A stretch of 64,000 nucleotides of DNA from an uncultured Trichococcus sp. (GCF_963663645.1 NZ_OY760503.1:434001-498000); one strand, 5' to 3'; shown: positions 49,401 to 57,084, counted from the stretch's first letter. The notes: generated by a model not told the origin, from the letters alone. Numbers and translations are program-made.

Positions 49401-49607
49401 ATAGGCTTTATCAGCCGGAAGAAATTCCGAGATTGCGGAGTCTTTATTCTCGATCCCAAAACTACTGATCGCTTGGCCGCGATTGATATAGAACGTCCAA
49501 AGCGGAATCCCTTTTAAGCCAACGATCCCTGGTAAAAAACTTGAGAAAGCTGAAGTCGTTTGATAGTTTTCGATGATGCATTCGTTTTTTTCGTTTAGTT
49601 TATACAA
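46500..49607 (-). CDS. 1,2-beta-oligoglucan phosphorylase (SOGP), GH94
   Basis: A 1035-residue cytoplasmic phosphorylase in the size range of SOGP. It phosphorolyses beta-1,2-glucooligosaccharides to alpha-glucose 1-phosphate and shorter oligomers. The N-terminal beta-sandwich covers about 1-330, followed by the (alpha/alpha)6 barrel. SOGP-like landmarks are RRMDIYFTPEVGATNIHHFM (about 415), GFWIDHWTYNLDLIESYL (about 530) and GKPGWNDALNGLPGLFGSG, where D641 is the expected general acid. The cluster content (binding protein, two permeases, GH3, ROK) agrees with the Listeria innocua lin1839 region. It starts 19 bases after the second permease gene; the ribosome binding site is weak. Confidence 0.88.
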   Translation of the reverse strand: MYKLNEKNECIIENYQTTSAFSSFLPGIVGLKGIPLWTFYINRGQAISSFGIENKDSAISEFLPADKAYQHTPLQGFRTFLKVTNKGKTTAFEPFSEPSGNVTETMTIGMNHLELTYRHHVENLSIHVRYYSLPHAPIGALVRTVTITNDNEQAVSLEAADGLAAILPAGVENAVYKELGNTLKSWFDVKKVDNLFNFYHLRGSTADTEDVKEMHSGNFYASLVKENEQASPATIIFDRQLIFGMDETLRKAQHFNQNPVSEISKQNQVSTNRVSAGFTLWQGELSPGQSVELMTLVGYGKDEATVSAYLSRHFNEDTIRRALVTAQALTDDLTDAVQTSTANAKFDQYARQSYLDNGLRGGFPTIHTHKDKRQTYYVYSRKHGDLERDYNFFSTSPTYYSQGNGNYRDINQNRRMDIYFTPEVGATNIHHFMELIQLDGYNPLVIKKVLFTFKGTGTDIAPFLKDAGQGKRLLAFFEKSFEPGELLRFVEENDIALTGSFEELLAYVLCASSENLEADHGEGFWIDHWTYNLDLIESYLAIYPDKQEDLLFEHPYKYYQNKAFVQPRFKKYVQKDNKYRQYHAIRHQEDENGQWVEAPNQEPLTTTLYAKLLLLAATKAATIAPFGYGIAMEAGKPGWNDALNGLPGLFGSGTSELFELKRLLTFIGQVDPSGSVQSLPSEAVRFLQELHEQLRFMQADDQAFWEQTTSILETYREAIYQNLSGEMASFSQEESRSLIQDLAKRVDQAIEAVENYNGQALLPTYFYFEKKGETLTPHTVTPFLEGLVKKLKVTDSTIEAQKIYQAVRESEIYDRKLQMYKTSGPLTNEPIELGRAKFFTPGWLENESVFLHMTYKYLLELLKSGLYDAFYEDLATMLIPNLDPNIYGRSILENSSFIASSANPDESIHGKGFVARLSGSTVEFLNMWVRMFIGEGPFTYDKETKQLSFQLSPALHKDMFKEDGTVQFTLLGEIPVTYSNAKKQHTYGPKGVKPIRYSLQYADDHVKVVEGNRITDQEARDIRNKHVKSMHVTLG

Positions 49608-49626
49608 AGATTTGCACCCACTTTAC

Positions 49627-50511
49627 TTATTTGACAGCGCCAGCCGAGATGCTGTTGATAATGTTTTTTGAGAAGAAGGCAAAAGCTAACATGATCGGCA
49701 CCACAGAGATCGCGATTCCCAAGTACATCGCCCCCAGATTCATTGCGACGGGGGAACCATTCAAGGCACCCATCATAACCGGCAAGGTGAACTTGCTTGG
49801 TGTCCGCAACATGATTAATGGCGTCATATAGTTGTTCCATGTTCCGATGAAAGTGAAGATTGCTTGGGTCGCAATCGCAGGTTTGAGAATCGGCAAGACA
49901 ATTTTATGGAACATATGGAGTTCTGTTGCTCCATCAATCCGGGCTGCTTCCAGAATGGAGACTTGCATCGAAGACACTAAATATTGGCGGAAGAAGAATA
50001 CCGTGAAGGGCGCAGCAATCGCCGGAATGATTAAAGGCCAATAGGTGTCCAAAATCCCCAAGGTGCTGTTCAATTCATATTGCCCCAAGAGGCCAAGCTG
50101 ACCTGGGACCATCATGACGATCAGGAAGCCACCAAAGATGATGCTCTTCCCTTTGAATTCGTAAAAGGCCATGGCAAAGGCGGTCAAGGCCGAGAAATAG
50201 GCGTTCAGCAAAGTCACACTCATCGCAACAAACAGACTGTTGGCAAAACCGCGCCAGACATCCATGTAGCTGATCAACACATCATAATTCTCTGCCAGAG
50301 ATTTACCAGGGATCAAGGTGAAGCCACGCAGAATTTCGCCATTTGAGCGGGTCGCGTTGACAATCATCATGACAAAGGGAATGATCGAAACAATCGATAA
50401 GGTGATCAAAAAGGTATAGAGTACCACTTTCAAAATCTTGATGCGGCTGTTATAGCTTTTCTTTGTGGAAGCAGTGATTGGACTGACGCTGACTGTTTGG
50501 TCATTTTTCAT
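49627..50511 (-). CDS. Carbohydrate ABC transporter permease (MalG-like)
   Basis: A 294-residue inner-membrane protein with about six helices. The ATPase-contact EAA loop is EAARIDGATELHMFHKIVLP (about 195-214). It overlaps the upstream permease by four bases (ATGA). With its partner and the binding protein it should import beta-1,2-glucooligosaccharides. No ATPase gene is in the cluster, so a shared MsmX-type ATPase is probably used. Confidence 0.93.
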   Translation of the reverse strand: MKNDQTVSVSPITASTKKSYNSRIKILKVVLYTFLITLSIVSIIPFVMMIVNATRSNGEILRGFTLIPGKSLAENYDVLISYMDVWRGFANSLFVAMSVTLLNAYFSALTAFAMAFYEFKGKSIIFGGFLIVMMVPGQLGLLGQYELNSTLGILDTYWPLIIPAIAAPFTVFFFRQYLVSSMQVSILEAARIDGATELHMFHKIVLPILKPAIATQAIFTFIGTWNNYMTPLIMLRTPSKFTLPVMMGALNGSPVAMNLGAMYLGIAISVVPIMLAFAFFSKNIINSISAGAVK

Positions 50512-51416
50512 GCTGAAGCTCCTTTCTTATCCGCTTTGCTGTACATGGTGCGGAAGATGATGATGGAAAAGACCACCGTGATCAAAAACAGACCATAGGC
50601 AATGGCGGATGCATAACCGAAGTTGTTGTATTTGAAGGCTTGATTGTACAAGTAAAGCACCATGGTGTTCAATGCCCCGCGAGGTGCCCCCATGCCGTCG
50701 GTCAACAACATCGGCAAGTCGAACATCTGCAATCCCCCGATAAGCGAAGTGATCATGACGTAGAGCATGATTGGCTTCAGTTGCGGTAAGGTAATGTAAC
50801 GGAATCGCTGCCACCAGTTGGCGCCATCAATCAATGCTGCTTCCAGGTAATCTGTGGAAATGCCGGTGATGCCTGCCAACAGGATAATGAAGGTTTGGCC
50901 AAACCACATCCACGTGTTGATGGCCGATACGGCACCACGGGAATAAACGGCACTGCTCAACCAGTTGATCGGTTGTTTGATGATATTTAAATCCAACAGC
51001 ATTTGGTTCAAGGCACCATAGTTCCAGTCCAGCACTAAGCTGAACAAGAGCGCCACTGATGCCACGGTAATGATATTCGGCAAGTAGAAGAGTGTCCGGA
51101 AAAAGCCGATACCTTTGATTTTAAGTTGGATATCAGAGAAAATGAGGGCTAAACCAAGTGCGATTGCTATTTGGAAGATAAACCCAGTCCCCCAGATAAT
51201 GAGCGTGTTGAAAAGAGATTCTACGAAATAATTGTCCTGTGCCAAGCGCAAGTAATTGTCGATCCCAACAAAAGTAGCATTCCCAATGCCACCCATTCCG
51301 GAATAACTCGTGAGACTGAAGTAAAATGTCAACAAAATCGGGTAGATATTAAATGTTAAAAATACGATAACAAAGGGTGCTATATACAGATAAGCTTTAT
51401 TTGAATTTTTACCCAT
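50508..51416 (-). CDS. Carbohydrate ABC transporter permease (MalF-like)
   Basis: A 302-residue inner-membrane protein starting at ATG 51416 (MGKNSNKAYLYIAPFVIVF) with GAGGAGG six bases upstream. About six helices, and the EAA loop EAALIDGANWWQRFRYITLP (about 205-224). It overlaps the next permease gene by four bases and follows the binding-protein gene. Confidence 0.93.
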   Translation of the reverse strand: MGKNSNKAYLYIAPFVIVFLTFNIYPILLTFYFSLTSYSGMGGIGNATFVGIDNYLRLAQDNYFVESLFNTLIIWGTGFIFQIAIALGLALIFSDIQLKIKGIGFFRTLFYLPNIITVASVALLFSLVLDWNYGALNQMLLDLNIIKQPINWLSSAVYSRGAVSAINTWMWFGQTFIILLAGITGISTDYLEAALIDGANWWQRFRYITLPQLKPIMLYVMITSLIGGLQMFDLPMLLTDGMGAPRGALNTMVLYLYNQAFKYNNFGYASAIAYGLFLITVVFSIIIFRTMYSKADKKGASA

Positions 51417-51484
51417 TCCAATCCTCCTCAAGATTAAAAATTAAATCCGGGATTCTTTCGAAAGAACCCCAGATGATAAGTCAG

Positions 51485-52804
51485 TTATTTTTCATCAGGT
51501 GTAATAATATCCGGGAAGGCATTATTGACTTGATTATAGAATTCTTGAATCCCTTCTTCTTTGCTGATTTGTTCTTCAACGTAAGCGCCGACTTGGGCAC
51601 CGAACAATTCATTCAATTGTTGGTCGTAAGGTGTGACAACACTGGAATCAATCTTCTCTGCTTCTTCCAAGAAGAATTCGTAATGGTTTTGGCCACCCAG
51701 GAAGTCATCGGAAATCTCGTCTTTGATTGCGTCGGTTACAGGTTTGTAGCTTAAGACGTCCCCTGTTTCTTTAGCCCATTCTGTCAGGAATTCTTCATCG
51801 TGTGTCATCATCTCGACAAATTTAAACGCTAGATCTTTCTTCTCGGATCCTTCATAGATGCCTAACCATGTTCCCCCCTCAAAGTACGGTGTCGGGCCAT
51901 TCGTGACAGCCCAATCGCCCGCATTGGTATCCGCTTCTTGCTTGAAGACAGCATCCAGTGCCCAAGTTGGGAGTGCTACTGAGAATACTTCGATCTGACT
52001 ATCTGCATTTGGATCTTCTTCTAATTCTTCCCAACCCATGTTATAGGTGATCGGCCCATTGAAGGACTCATACCAAGAAGGTGACCATGCCGGTGCAAGA
52101 GCAGAATATTGCTCATCTCTCAACGTTTTCGCATAGTCAAAATAGGAAAGGCGCTCATCGGTTACGATCAGTTCGTTATTTTCATTTACCCATGGCTGTG
52201 GATCGCTGCCACCCGTGGCAAAGCTGGTGAATTTGGATATGGATCCATCATCAGGGAACAAGGCGTAGCCCGCTTCTTTCATTTTTGCACCGACTTCGAA
52301 CAGTCCATCCATGGTTGACATCATTGCGCCCACTTCTTTTGGATCATCCGTGCCTAAAACCTCTTTAGCAATGCTTCTGCGGTAGTAAATACCACCCGGA
52401 GTCGTTTGCCAAGAAAGTGCCCGCACATTGCCATCTTGATCTTTACCTAAGTCATAGACATATTCCACATAGTCGTCTTCCCATTCATTCACGTTGTAGG
52501 GATCTTCCGAAAGATTCGTCCAGTAGCCGGCATCCAACCATTGCTGCATGTATACGATTTCACCCGTGAAGATATCCGGTGCTCCATCACCGCTTTCCAA
52601 GACCGGTTGCATCGTTTGACGGTAATCCGCGGTCGGGATGATCTGCAGCTCGACTGTGACATCATAAAGCTCTTCAAACCGGTCGATTGGTCGTTGCAGT
52701 TCATCCGTAAAAGATGTGATGGTTAAATCCGGTTCAGGCTCGCCACAAGCTGCTAACGTTAAAGTCAAACCCACGATACTTAAAATACTTGCCCATTTTT
52801 TCAT
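51485..52804 (-). CDS. Sugar-binding lipoprotein of the beta-1,2-glucooligosaccharide ABC importer
   Basis: A 439-residue extracellular binding protein anchored by a lipid at C20 (lipobox LAAC, signal MKKWASILSIVGLTLTLAAC). The mature part is a cluster B-type fold with EIVYMQQWLDAGYW (about 105) and GIYYRRSIAKEVLG (about 157). It is homologous in context to the sophorooligosaccharide-binding protein of Listeria innocua (lin1841). First gene of the operon, behind two operator palindromes. Confidence 0.9.
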   Translation of the reverse strand: MKKWASILSIVGLTLTLAACGEPEPDLTITSFTDELQRPIDRFEELYDVTVELQIIPTADYRQTMQPVLESGDGAPDIFTGEIVYMQQWLDAGYWTNLSEDPYNVNEWEDDYVEYVYDLGKDQDGNVRALSWQTTPGGIYYRRSIAKEVLGTDDPKEVGAMMSTMDGLFEVGAKMKEAGYALFPDDGSISKFTSFATGGSDPQPWVNENNELIVTDERLSYFDYAKTLRDEQYSALAPAWSPSWYESFNGPITYNMGWEELEEDPNADSQIEVFSVALPTWALDAVFKQEADTNAGDWAVTNGPTPYFEGGTWLGIYEGSEKKDLAFKFVEMMTHDEEFLTEWAKETGDVLSYKPVTDAIKDEISDDFLGGQNHYEFFLEEAEKIDSSVVTPYDQQLNELFGAQVGAYVEEQISKEEGIQEFYNQVNNAFPDIITPDEK

Positions 52805-52828
52805 TTGTCATTGCTCCTCTTTCGTTAT

Positions 52829-52860
52829 TAAGCGCTTACAACTAATGTAAAGCGCTTTAC
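52829..52860. promoter_or_regulatory. Two LacI operators before the binding-protein gene
   Basis: TAAGCGCTTA (52829-52838) and GTAAAGCGCTTTAC (52847-52860) are perfect palindromes 8 bp apart. They match the site at 53948-53961 in the regulator's own promoter. They also resemble cre sites, so CcpA could bind as well. Confidence 0.85.
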
Positions 52861-52874
52861 TTTTTAGCTAAAAA

Positions 52875-52902
52875 TTTTTTGCTATGTTTCCATAACAAAA
52901 AA
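52875..52902 (-). terminator. AT-rich hairpin after the LacI gene
   Basis: A 12-bp stem (52875-52886 with 52891-52902, one G-T pair) with a GAAA tetraloop and a following T5 on the minus strand. Weak but well placed to end the regulator transcript. Confidence 0.55.
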
Positions 52903-52905
52903 TCA

Positions 52906-53916
52906 CTATTTCTTCGGTTCGGCTGTTGTTGCCCGCTTGATCAACCGAACAGGAATCGTCTTCTTGACCGGCAAGCGATCCGGGTTCAGAATGCTCTCAA
53001 TTGCCAACGCTCCTGCTTGCTGCCCAATTTTTTCTTTATCCTGTGCAATGGTCGTTAAAGCCGGTTCCATGTATTTGGCAATTTCGATATCGTCGAATCC
53101 CACAATCGATATATCTTCCGGAACACGCAAACCATACTCCTTGACTGCTTGGATTGCCCCGATCGCCATTTGATCCCCAGACACAAATACTGCGGTTGGT
53201 GGCTCCTCTAGGCGAAGCAGTTTCATCATGGCTGTCCGGCCGCCATCAGTTGAGTAATAGCCACCGTTCACGATATAGGTTTCCGGTATGTTCAGATGAT
53301 GCGCGCTGATTGCATCATTGAATCCTCTCATTCTTTCTATACCAATGAATCCGGTGCTTTCCCCGTGGATATGGGCAATTTTTTGATGCCCTAAAGCGAC
53401 TAAATGGTCGACCGCAATTACTGCTCCTTGGTAGTTATCACTGTACACGGAGTTGAAATCGCTCACGTCCATATCGATAAAGACACAAGGAATGCCCAAT
53501 TCGCGATAGATTTCCAGATCGGATCGGTCGGAATCGGTACTGAAGACAACAATGCCATCCACACCCCTGCGGATGAGCTGGTCCGTGTAGTTTTCTTCGC
53601 CTTTGATACTTCTGGATACAAACAATAAGTCATAATTATACATATCGACGAACTTCCGGAACCCTTCAATTACAGGACCAAAAAAGGGATGGGCCATACC
53701 AACACCTAAATTTTCTGAGAAAACCACTCCAATCATGTTTGATTTTTTTGTTGCCAACGTGCGTGCAGACGAGCTTGGAACATAACCCAAAGTCCCGATA
53801 GCTTCCAGTACTTTTTTTCTGGCCCGATCACTCACATTCGTGCTGTTGTTCAACACTTTCGAAACAGTTGAAATGGAAAAACCAGCTTCTTTTGCGACGT
53901 CATAAATCGTAGCCAA
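52906..53916 (-). CDS. LacI-family repressor of the sophorooligosaccharide cluster
   Basis: A 336-residue repressor. The N-terminal HTH is MATIYDVAKEAGFSISTVSK and the hinge is SSARTLATKKSNMIGVV. The periplasmic-binding-protein-like sensor has GVDGIVVFSTDSDRSDLEIY (about 110) and FVSGDQMAIGAIQAVKEYG (about 245). It is preceded by its own promoter with an operator over the transcription start, so it is probably autoregulated. It represses the downstream operon through two further sites. Confidence 0.93.
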   Translation of the reverse strand: MATIYDVAKEAGFSISTVSKVLNNSTNVSDRARKKVLEAIGTLGYVPSSSARTLATKKSNMIGVVFSENLGVGMAHPFFGPVIEGFRKFVDMYNYDLLFVSRSIKGEENYTDQLIRRGVDGIVVFSTDSDRSDLEIYRELGIPCVFIDMDVSDFNSVYSDNYQGAVIAVDHLVALGHQKIAHIHGESTGFIGIERMRGFNDAISAHHLNIPETYIVNGGYYSTDGGRTAMMKLLRLEEPPTAVFVSGDQMAIGAIQAVKEYGLRVPEDISIVGFDDIEIAKYMEPALTTIAQDKEKIGQQAGALAIESILNPDRLPVKKTIPVRLIKRATTAEPKK

Positions 53917-53947
53917 TTGTATTCTCCTCCCACGTTGCTCTAATTAA

Positions 53948-53997
53948 GTGAAGCGCTTTACTAACCCAAATATACGTATTCAGAAGATGTTTGTCAA
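53948..53997 (-). promoter_or_regulatory. Promoter and operator of the LacI gene
   Basis: TTGACA (53992-53997), 17 bases, TATATT (53969-53974) on the minus strand, with the near-perfect palindrome GTAAAGCGCTTCAC (53948-53961) at the expected start of transcription. Confidence 0.9.
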
Positions 53998-54022
53998 CCC
54001 TTTTTTAAATTTTATTATTGAT

Positions 54023-54051
54023 TTGACAACCTTGTAAACGTTTTATACTAT
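54023..54051 (+). promoter_or_regulatory. Promoter of the DUF624 gene with a cre site in the spacer
   Basis: TTGACA (54023-54028), 17 bases, TACTAT (54046-54051). TTGTAAACGTTTTAT (54032-54046), a cre with one mismatch, sits between the two boxes, so CcpA binding would block transcription. Confidence 0.7.
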
Positions 54052-54106
54052 AAGGTGGAGTTATTCATTCTGTACAGAAAAAATAAAAAGGGGTGTAAAG
54101 GGCTTT

Positions 54107-54736
54107 ATGTCAGAATCAGAAAGTACGTTGAGTCATGCTCTAATGCGGGGAATGCAGTTGTTATCTTCCCTCGTCTATTTAAACTTGTTGTGGTTTCTGG
54201 GCGTAGTTGCTGGGGGCGTTGTGCTCGGTATTGGCCCTGCAACGCTAAGCCTCTGTGCAGTTTTAAGGGAACTGATATGGGAACTGATATGGAATCAGCG
54301 GGAAATTGCAGTGGGGCCTTTCTTTCTTCAGGAGTATCAGCGACTTTGGAAGGAAAGCAACCGATTCATCTTTTTATTTTATGGGATTTATCTGTTTTTG
54401 TGGCTGGATTTCCGGGTAATCATGCGGTTTTCGCCCTCTATTGTTCCCGCTTTCGTTGTTTTGGCGGTCCTTGTCTTTCTAGTAACCTGTTATTTCATCG
54501 TTTTCTATCAGGTGTTTGATGGATCGTTACGGACGAAACTCAAGAATAGTCTCTTGCTTCCTTGGCTCTTTCCTGCGCAATCGTTGGGGATACTGGCTTT
54601 GGTCGGTGGGTTTCTGTTGTTGATTATGCGTTTTCCAGTTGTAGCGGTTCTTTTTTTGATGAGTGTCCCTTTCGCCCTGTTCCACTACATGCTGAGGAAG
54701 AAATACTGGCAGCATTTTCGTGGAAAAAATCAATAA
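54107..54736 (+). CDS. DUF624 (YesL-like) membrane protein
   Basis: A 209-residue protein with about five hydrophobic helices. GIGPATLSLCAVLRELIWE (about 42-60) fits the family's conserved Gly-x-Ala-Thr segment. These proteins are usually encoded beside sugar ABC importers and are thought to assist them. It lies opposite the LacI gene of the sophorooligosaccharide cluster. ATG 54107 has AAGGG upstream. Role not established. Confidence 0.8.
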   Translation: MSESESTLSHALMRGMQLLSSLVYLNLLWFLGVVAGGVVLGIGPATLSLCAVLRELIWELIWNQREIAVGPFFLQEYQRLWKESNRFIFLFYGIYLFLWLDFRVIMRFSPSIVPAFVVLAVLVFLVTCYFIVFYQVFDGSLRTKLKNSLLLPWLFPAQSLGILALVGGFLLLIMRFPVVAVLFLMSVPFALFHYMLRKKYWQHFRGKNQ

Positions 54737-54850
54737 AAATATTGAAACGATAACAACATTCCCCGTAAAAAATCCTACCTAGATGACAGTTTCTTTTTCC
54801 GAAATCCGCTTGGGATGCCGCTCTTTCGCTAAACGCATGCAAACAAACAG

Positions 54851-55213
54851 CTATTTTCGCTGGCTCTCCAAAAAATCCCGGAGCACGACGACGTGATTGA
54901 TTTCCGGGTCCCGCGCGGCATAGACCAATGTGACATCGGCCGCTTCCAACTGCTTCAGGATCTCCGCTATGGCAGCAGCTGTCGACGGGTTCATCAACAG
55001 TTCCTCTTCATAGCGTTCCTTGAAGGCGGTAAATTTTTTGGGATCATGGTCGAACCATTTACGCAGATCCGGCGAAGGCGCGCTGTCCTTCAGCCATGCA
55101 TCCAGCTGGGCAGTCTCCTTCTTGACTCCACGCGGCCACAACCGATCAACCAGGATCCGGAAGCCGTCCGCTTTTTCAGGTGTCTCGTAGATCCGTTTCA
55201 TTTTCAAATTCAT
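54851..55213 (-). CDS. DUF488 family protein (YeaO-like)
   Basis: A 120-residue cytoplasmic protein starting at ATG 55213 (MNLKMKRIYETPEKADGFRI) with GGAGGAG upstream; a longer in-frame reading lacks such a site. Conserved features are LVDRLWPRGVKKE (about 21-33), WFDHDPKKFTAFKERYEEEL and TLVYAARDPEINHVVVLRDF. Function unknown. It stands alone. Confidence 0.9.
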   Translation of the reverse strand: MNLKMKRIYETPEKADGFRILVDRLWPRGVKKETAQLDAWLKDSAPSPDLRKWFDHDPKKFTAFKERYEEELLMNPSTAAAIAEILKQLEAADVTLVYAARDPEINHVVVLRDFLESQRK

Positions 55214-55426
55214 AAATACTCCTCCTCTTTTTGCTTCCCATTGATAATTCCACAGTGCAGTCGCTGAAATCAAATGAATATTTATTTGAGATTACAAATC
55301 ATTTTCAAAAAAACATGTTAAAATATTGTCAATTAGTTCAAATCAAAAAAGCCGTTTTACGAACCATAGTGTACCCACTTTGCGTAAACGCTGATGGGTT
55401 AAGATTGCCGAGGAGGAGATTTTGTT

Positions 55427-56014
55427 ATGAAAAAGATACTACTATTATTGGTTATTGGGATGGCAGGATATCTCATATTCACCGAAACCGATTTGATTTC
55501 CACCCGCACGAACAGGAGCTCCGAAACAGCTCTAGTTCAGGAAAAACTGGTGGAGCTGTCAGAATGGACGACACTAAAGTATGAGTACAGCGACGTCATC
55601 ATCAGCCGAACAAACCAGAGTACTACAATATTCGGTCTCGGTGATTTTGACTATGCGGAAGCCATTAAGCTGATTGAGTATTCCGGCTATCTGAAAGCCG
55701 GGACCGATCTTTCTGAACTTCAGATGACCTATAACGAAGAAACCAAGCAATTATCAGTCAGAGTCCCAAAATCCCAGATACTCGATAACGTTGTGGAGAC
55801 CGAAAAAACGAGAGTCGAAGACATTAAAGGCACTATTTTTTCGGATTATCCCAGCCAGATAATTTTTGATGAAATAAACGTCAATAAACAACAACTGGAA
55901 GAAGAGAAAATCAGTCAGGGCTTTTTGGATGAAGCGGATAAAAGAGTCGAATCATTGCTGACTTCATTTTTGAGTTCCAACGGCTTCGAGGATGCAGTCA
56001 TCGAGTTCTATTGA
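55427..56014 (+). CDS. DUF4230-like membrane-anchored protein
   Basis: A 195-residue protein with one N-terminal membrane helix (about 3-18) and an extracytoplasmic domain. The pattern of LVELSEWTTLKYEYSDVI, then IEYSGYLKAGTDLSELQMTY, VRVPKSQILDNVVETEKTRV and a helical end fits DUF4230. GAGGAGGAG precedes ATG 55427. Function unknown. Confidence 0.75.
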   Translation: MKKILLLLVIGMAGYLIFTETDLISTRTNRSSETALVQEKLVELSEWTTLKYEYSDVIISRTNQSTTIFGLGDFDYAEAIKLIEYSGYLKAGTDLSELQMTYNEETKQLSVRVPKSQILDNVVETEKTRVEDIKGTIFSDYPSQIIFDEINVNKQQLEEEKISQGFLDEADKRVESLLTSFLSSNGFEDAVIEFY

Positions 56015-56083
56015 CAGGACTACTCGACTCTCGCATCCTGGAAACCCGACTCACTTGAACAGTAACTTGTAGAGCCCCGTCCA

Positions 56084-56147
56084 CGCCAAAAAACCACCAT
56101 CACGCTGACTCCGATCGATTCGCTCCCCGGAGTTGGTTTTTTTGGCG
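56084..56147 (+). terminator. Probable terminator after the DUF4230 gene, containing the first hairpin of array 7
   Basis: The hairpin at 56109-56132 is followed by TTGGTTTTTTTGG. Outer arms CGCCAAAAAACC (56084-56095) and GGTTTTTTTGGCG (56135-56147) can extend it. Confidence 0.6.
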
Positions 56148-56370
56148 CAAGTTTTTCTCCGATGAGTGCACTCCTCATCGGAGCTCTAATTTTCCTCCGG
56201 TTAGGGTTCTCTCGCCGGAGGACAACACCCAAAAGATTATTACCTCCAACCAACGCGGCTTCGCCGGAGTTCCGCCGATCGCCACGCAGCCTCCTCCGGC
56301 CAGCATTCGCTCCCCGGAGTTGAATTCACAGACGCCACCTGTCCTCCGATGAGTGCACTCCTCATCGGAG
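56109..56370. repeat. Hairpin array 7: six CTCCG...CGGAG hairpins
   Basis: Hairpins of 24-27 nt start at 56109, 56157, 56195, 56244, 56294 and 56344 (spacings 48, 38, 49, 50, 50). The second and the last are identical (CTCCGATGAG and CTCATCGGAG arms). Sequences such as GGCTTCGCCGGAG and CTCCGGCCAGCATTCGCTC are shared with array 2. The array fills a gap between two convergent genes. Confidence 0.9.
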
Positions 56371-56377
56371 CTGACCT

Positions 56378-56668
56378 CTACAGTTCATCCCCCAAGAGCA
56401 CCAGTGTTTTGGTCATGTTTCCCAACGTACTCTTCTCGTTCTGAAGCTGTCCTTGCAGCTTTTCGAGGCTGTGCTCAAGCTGCTGCACTTCCAATATTTT
56501 TTCGATTATGTCGCTCTGGAACTGTTCCTTTCCGAGCTGTCTTGCATCCTCCAGTTGTTGTTTTTGCTGCTTGTACTGATGATACAGCATGGCCTCGGCT
56601 TGGCTTTTTGGGCCGCCTGCTGCTTCCATTCTTTCGCAGCGCTCGAATTGTTCTTTTGTCATTGTCAT
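56378..56668 (-). CDS. Small coiled-coil protein under a SAM-I riboswitch
   Basis: A 96-residue cytoplasmic protein, ATG 56668 with GGAGGG seven bases upstream. It is rich in Gln, Glu, Lys and Leu. Residues about 28-85 form a probable coiled coil with heptad-like Leu/Ile spacing (YKQQKQQLEDARQLG, IIEKILEVQQLEHSLEKLQG). No signal peptide, Cys pair or catalytic motif is seen and I do not recognise a family. The upstream transcript carries an S-box and its terminator, so expression should rise when S-adenosylmethionine is low. Confidence 0.75.
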   Translation of the reverse strand: MTMTKEQFERCERMEAAGGPKSQAEAMLYHQYKQQKQQLEDARQLGKEQFQSDIIEKILEVQQLEHSLEKLQGQLQNEKSTLGNMTKTLVLLGDEL

Positions 56669-56692
56669 CGCGTTTCCCTCCAGATTGTTTTT

Positions 56693-56727
56693 TTGAAAAC
56701 AAAAAACCCTTCTTTAAACAAGAAGAG
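56693..56727 (-). terminator. Riboswitch-controlled terminator
   Basis: On the minus strand the arm ending CTTCTT (from 56720-56727) pairs with AAGAAGG (56708-56714), followed by TTTTTTGTTTT. The 5' arm is also perfectly complementary to the 3' strand of riboswitch helix P1, the antiterminator alternative. Confidence 0.88.
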
Positions 56728-56743
56728 TCGGGAATATCGCTTT

Positions 56744-56862
56744 GCTCTTCTTATCTCTCAGATTGCTCTGCAGGATTTAGCACCGTGCCCTTGCGCTCGC
56801 GCAGGGGTCGGTTGCTGAGATGTCATCGGGCCAGTCCCTCGATCTCTCTTGATAAAGAAGTT
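56744..56862 (-). promoter_or_regulatory. SAM-I riboswitch (S-box)
   Basis: On the minus strand, core sequences are AAGAGAGATCGAGGGACTGG, GATGACATCTCAGCAACC, GGTGCTAAATCC and GATAAGAAGAG. Helix P1 is formed by the 56851-56860 strand and 56745-56754. The order and sequence match the S-box consensus. It belongs to the gene at 56378-56668. Confidence 0.95.
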
Positions 56863-56879
56863 ATTTAATTTTCAAATAT

Positions 56880-56908
56880 ATTATGTCATACCCTTGCGCA
56901 AAATTCAA
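56880..56908 (-). promoter_or_regulatory. Promoter of the riboswitch transcript
   Basis: TTGAAT (56903-56908) and CATAAT (56880-56885) are 17 bases apart, ending about 20 bases before helix P1. Confidence 0.65.
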
Positions 56909-56994
56909 CTAATCGCCCATTCATTTATTTGATTTCTTAACTACATCTGTTCTACACACTTCCTTAGTATACTGAAGAAGGATCAAGCGATCCC

Positions 56995-57031
56995 GTGTTG
57001 TTGATCGTTTCATTTGTCCGATCAACAACAC
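56995..57031. promoter_or_regulatory. 12-bp inverted repeat upstream of the His-rich peptide gene
   Basis: GTGTTGTTGATC (56995-57006) and GATCAACAACAC (57020-57031) are perfect complements around 13 bases. No T-run follows, and it lies downstream of a TATACT (-10-like) sequence. It may be an operator or a leader hairpin. Confidence 0.55.
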
Positions 57032-57084
57032 TGAAACAGCCACATAAACTATAGCCAGTATACATAGAAAGGAAGAACTTACCC

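Noticed and set aside
43374-49607. Cellobiose or laminaribiose phosphorylase cluster
   Set aside because: The 1035-residue length, the GFWIDHWTYNLD stretch and the GH3-ROK-ABC context fit 1,2-beta-oligoglucan phosphorylase better than the shorter cellobiose phosphorylases.
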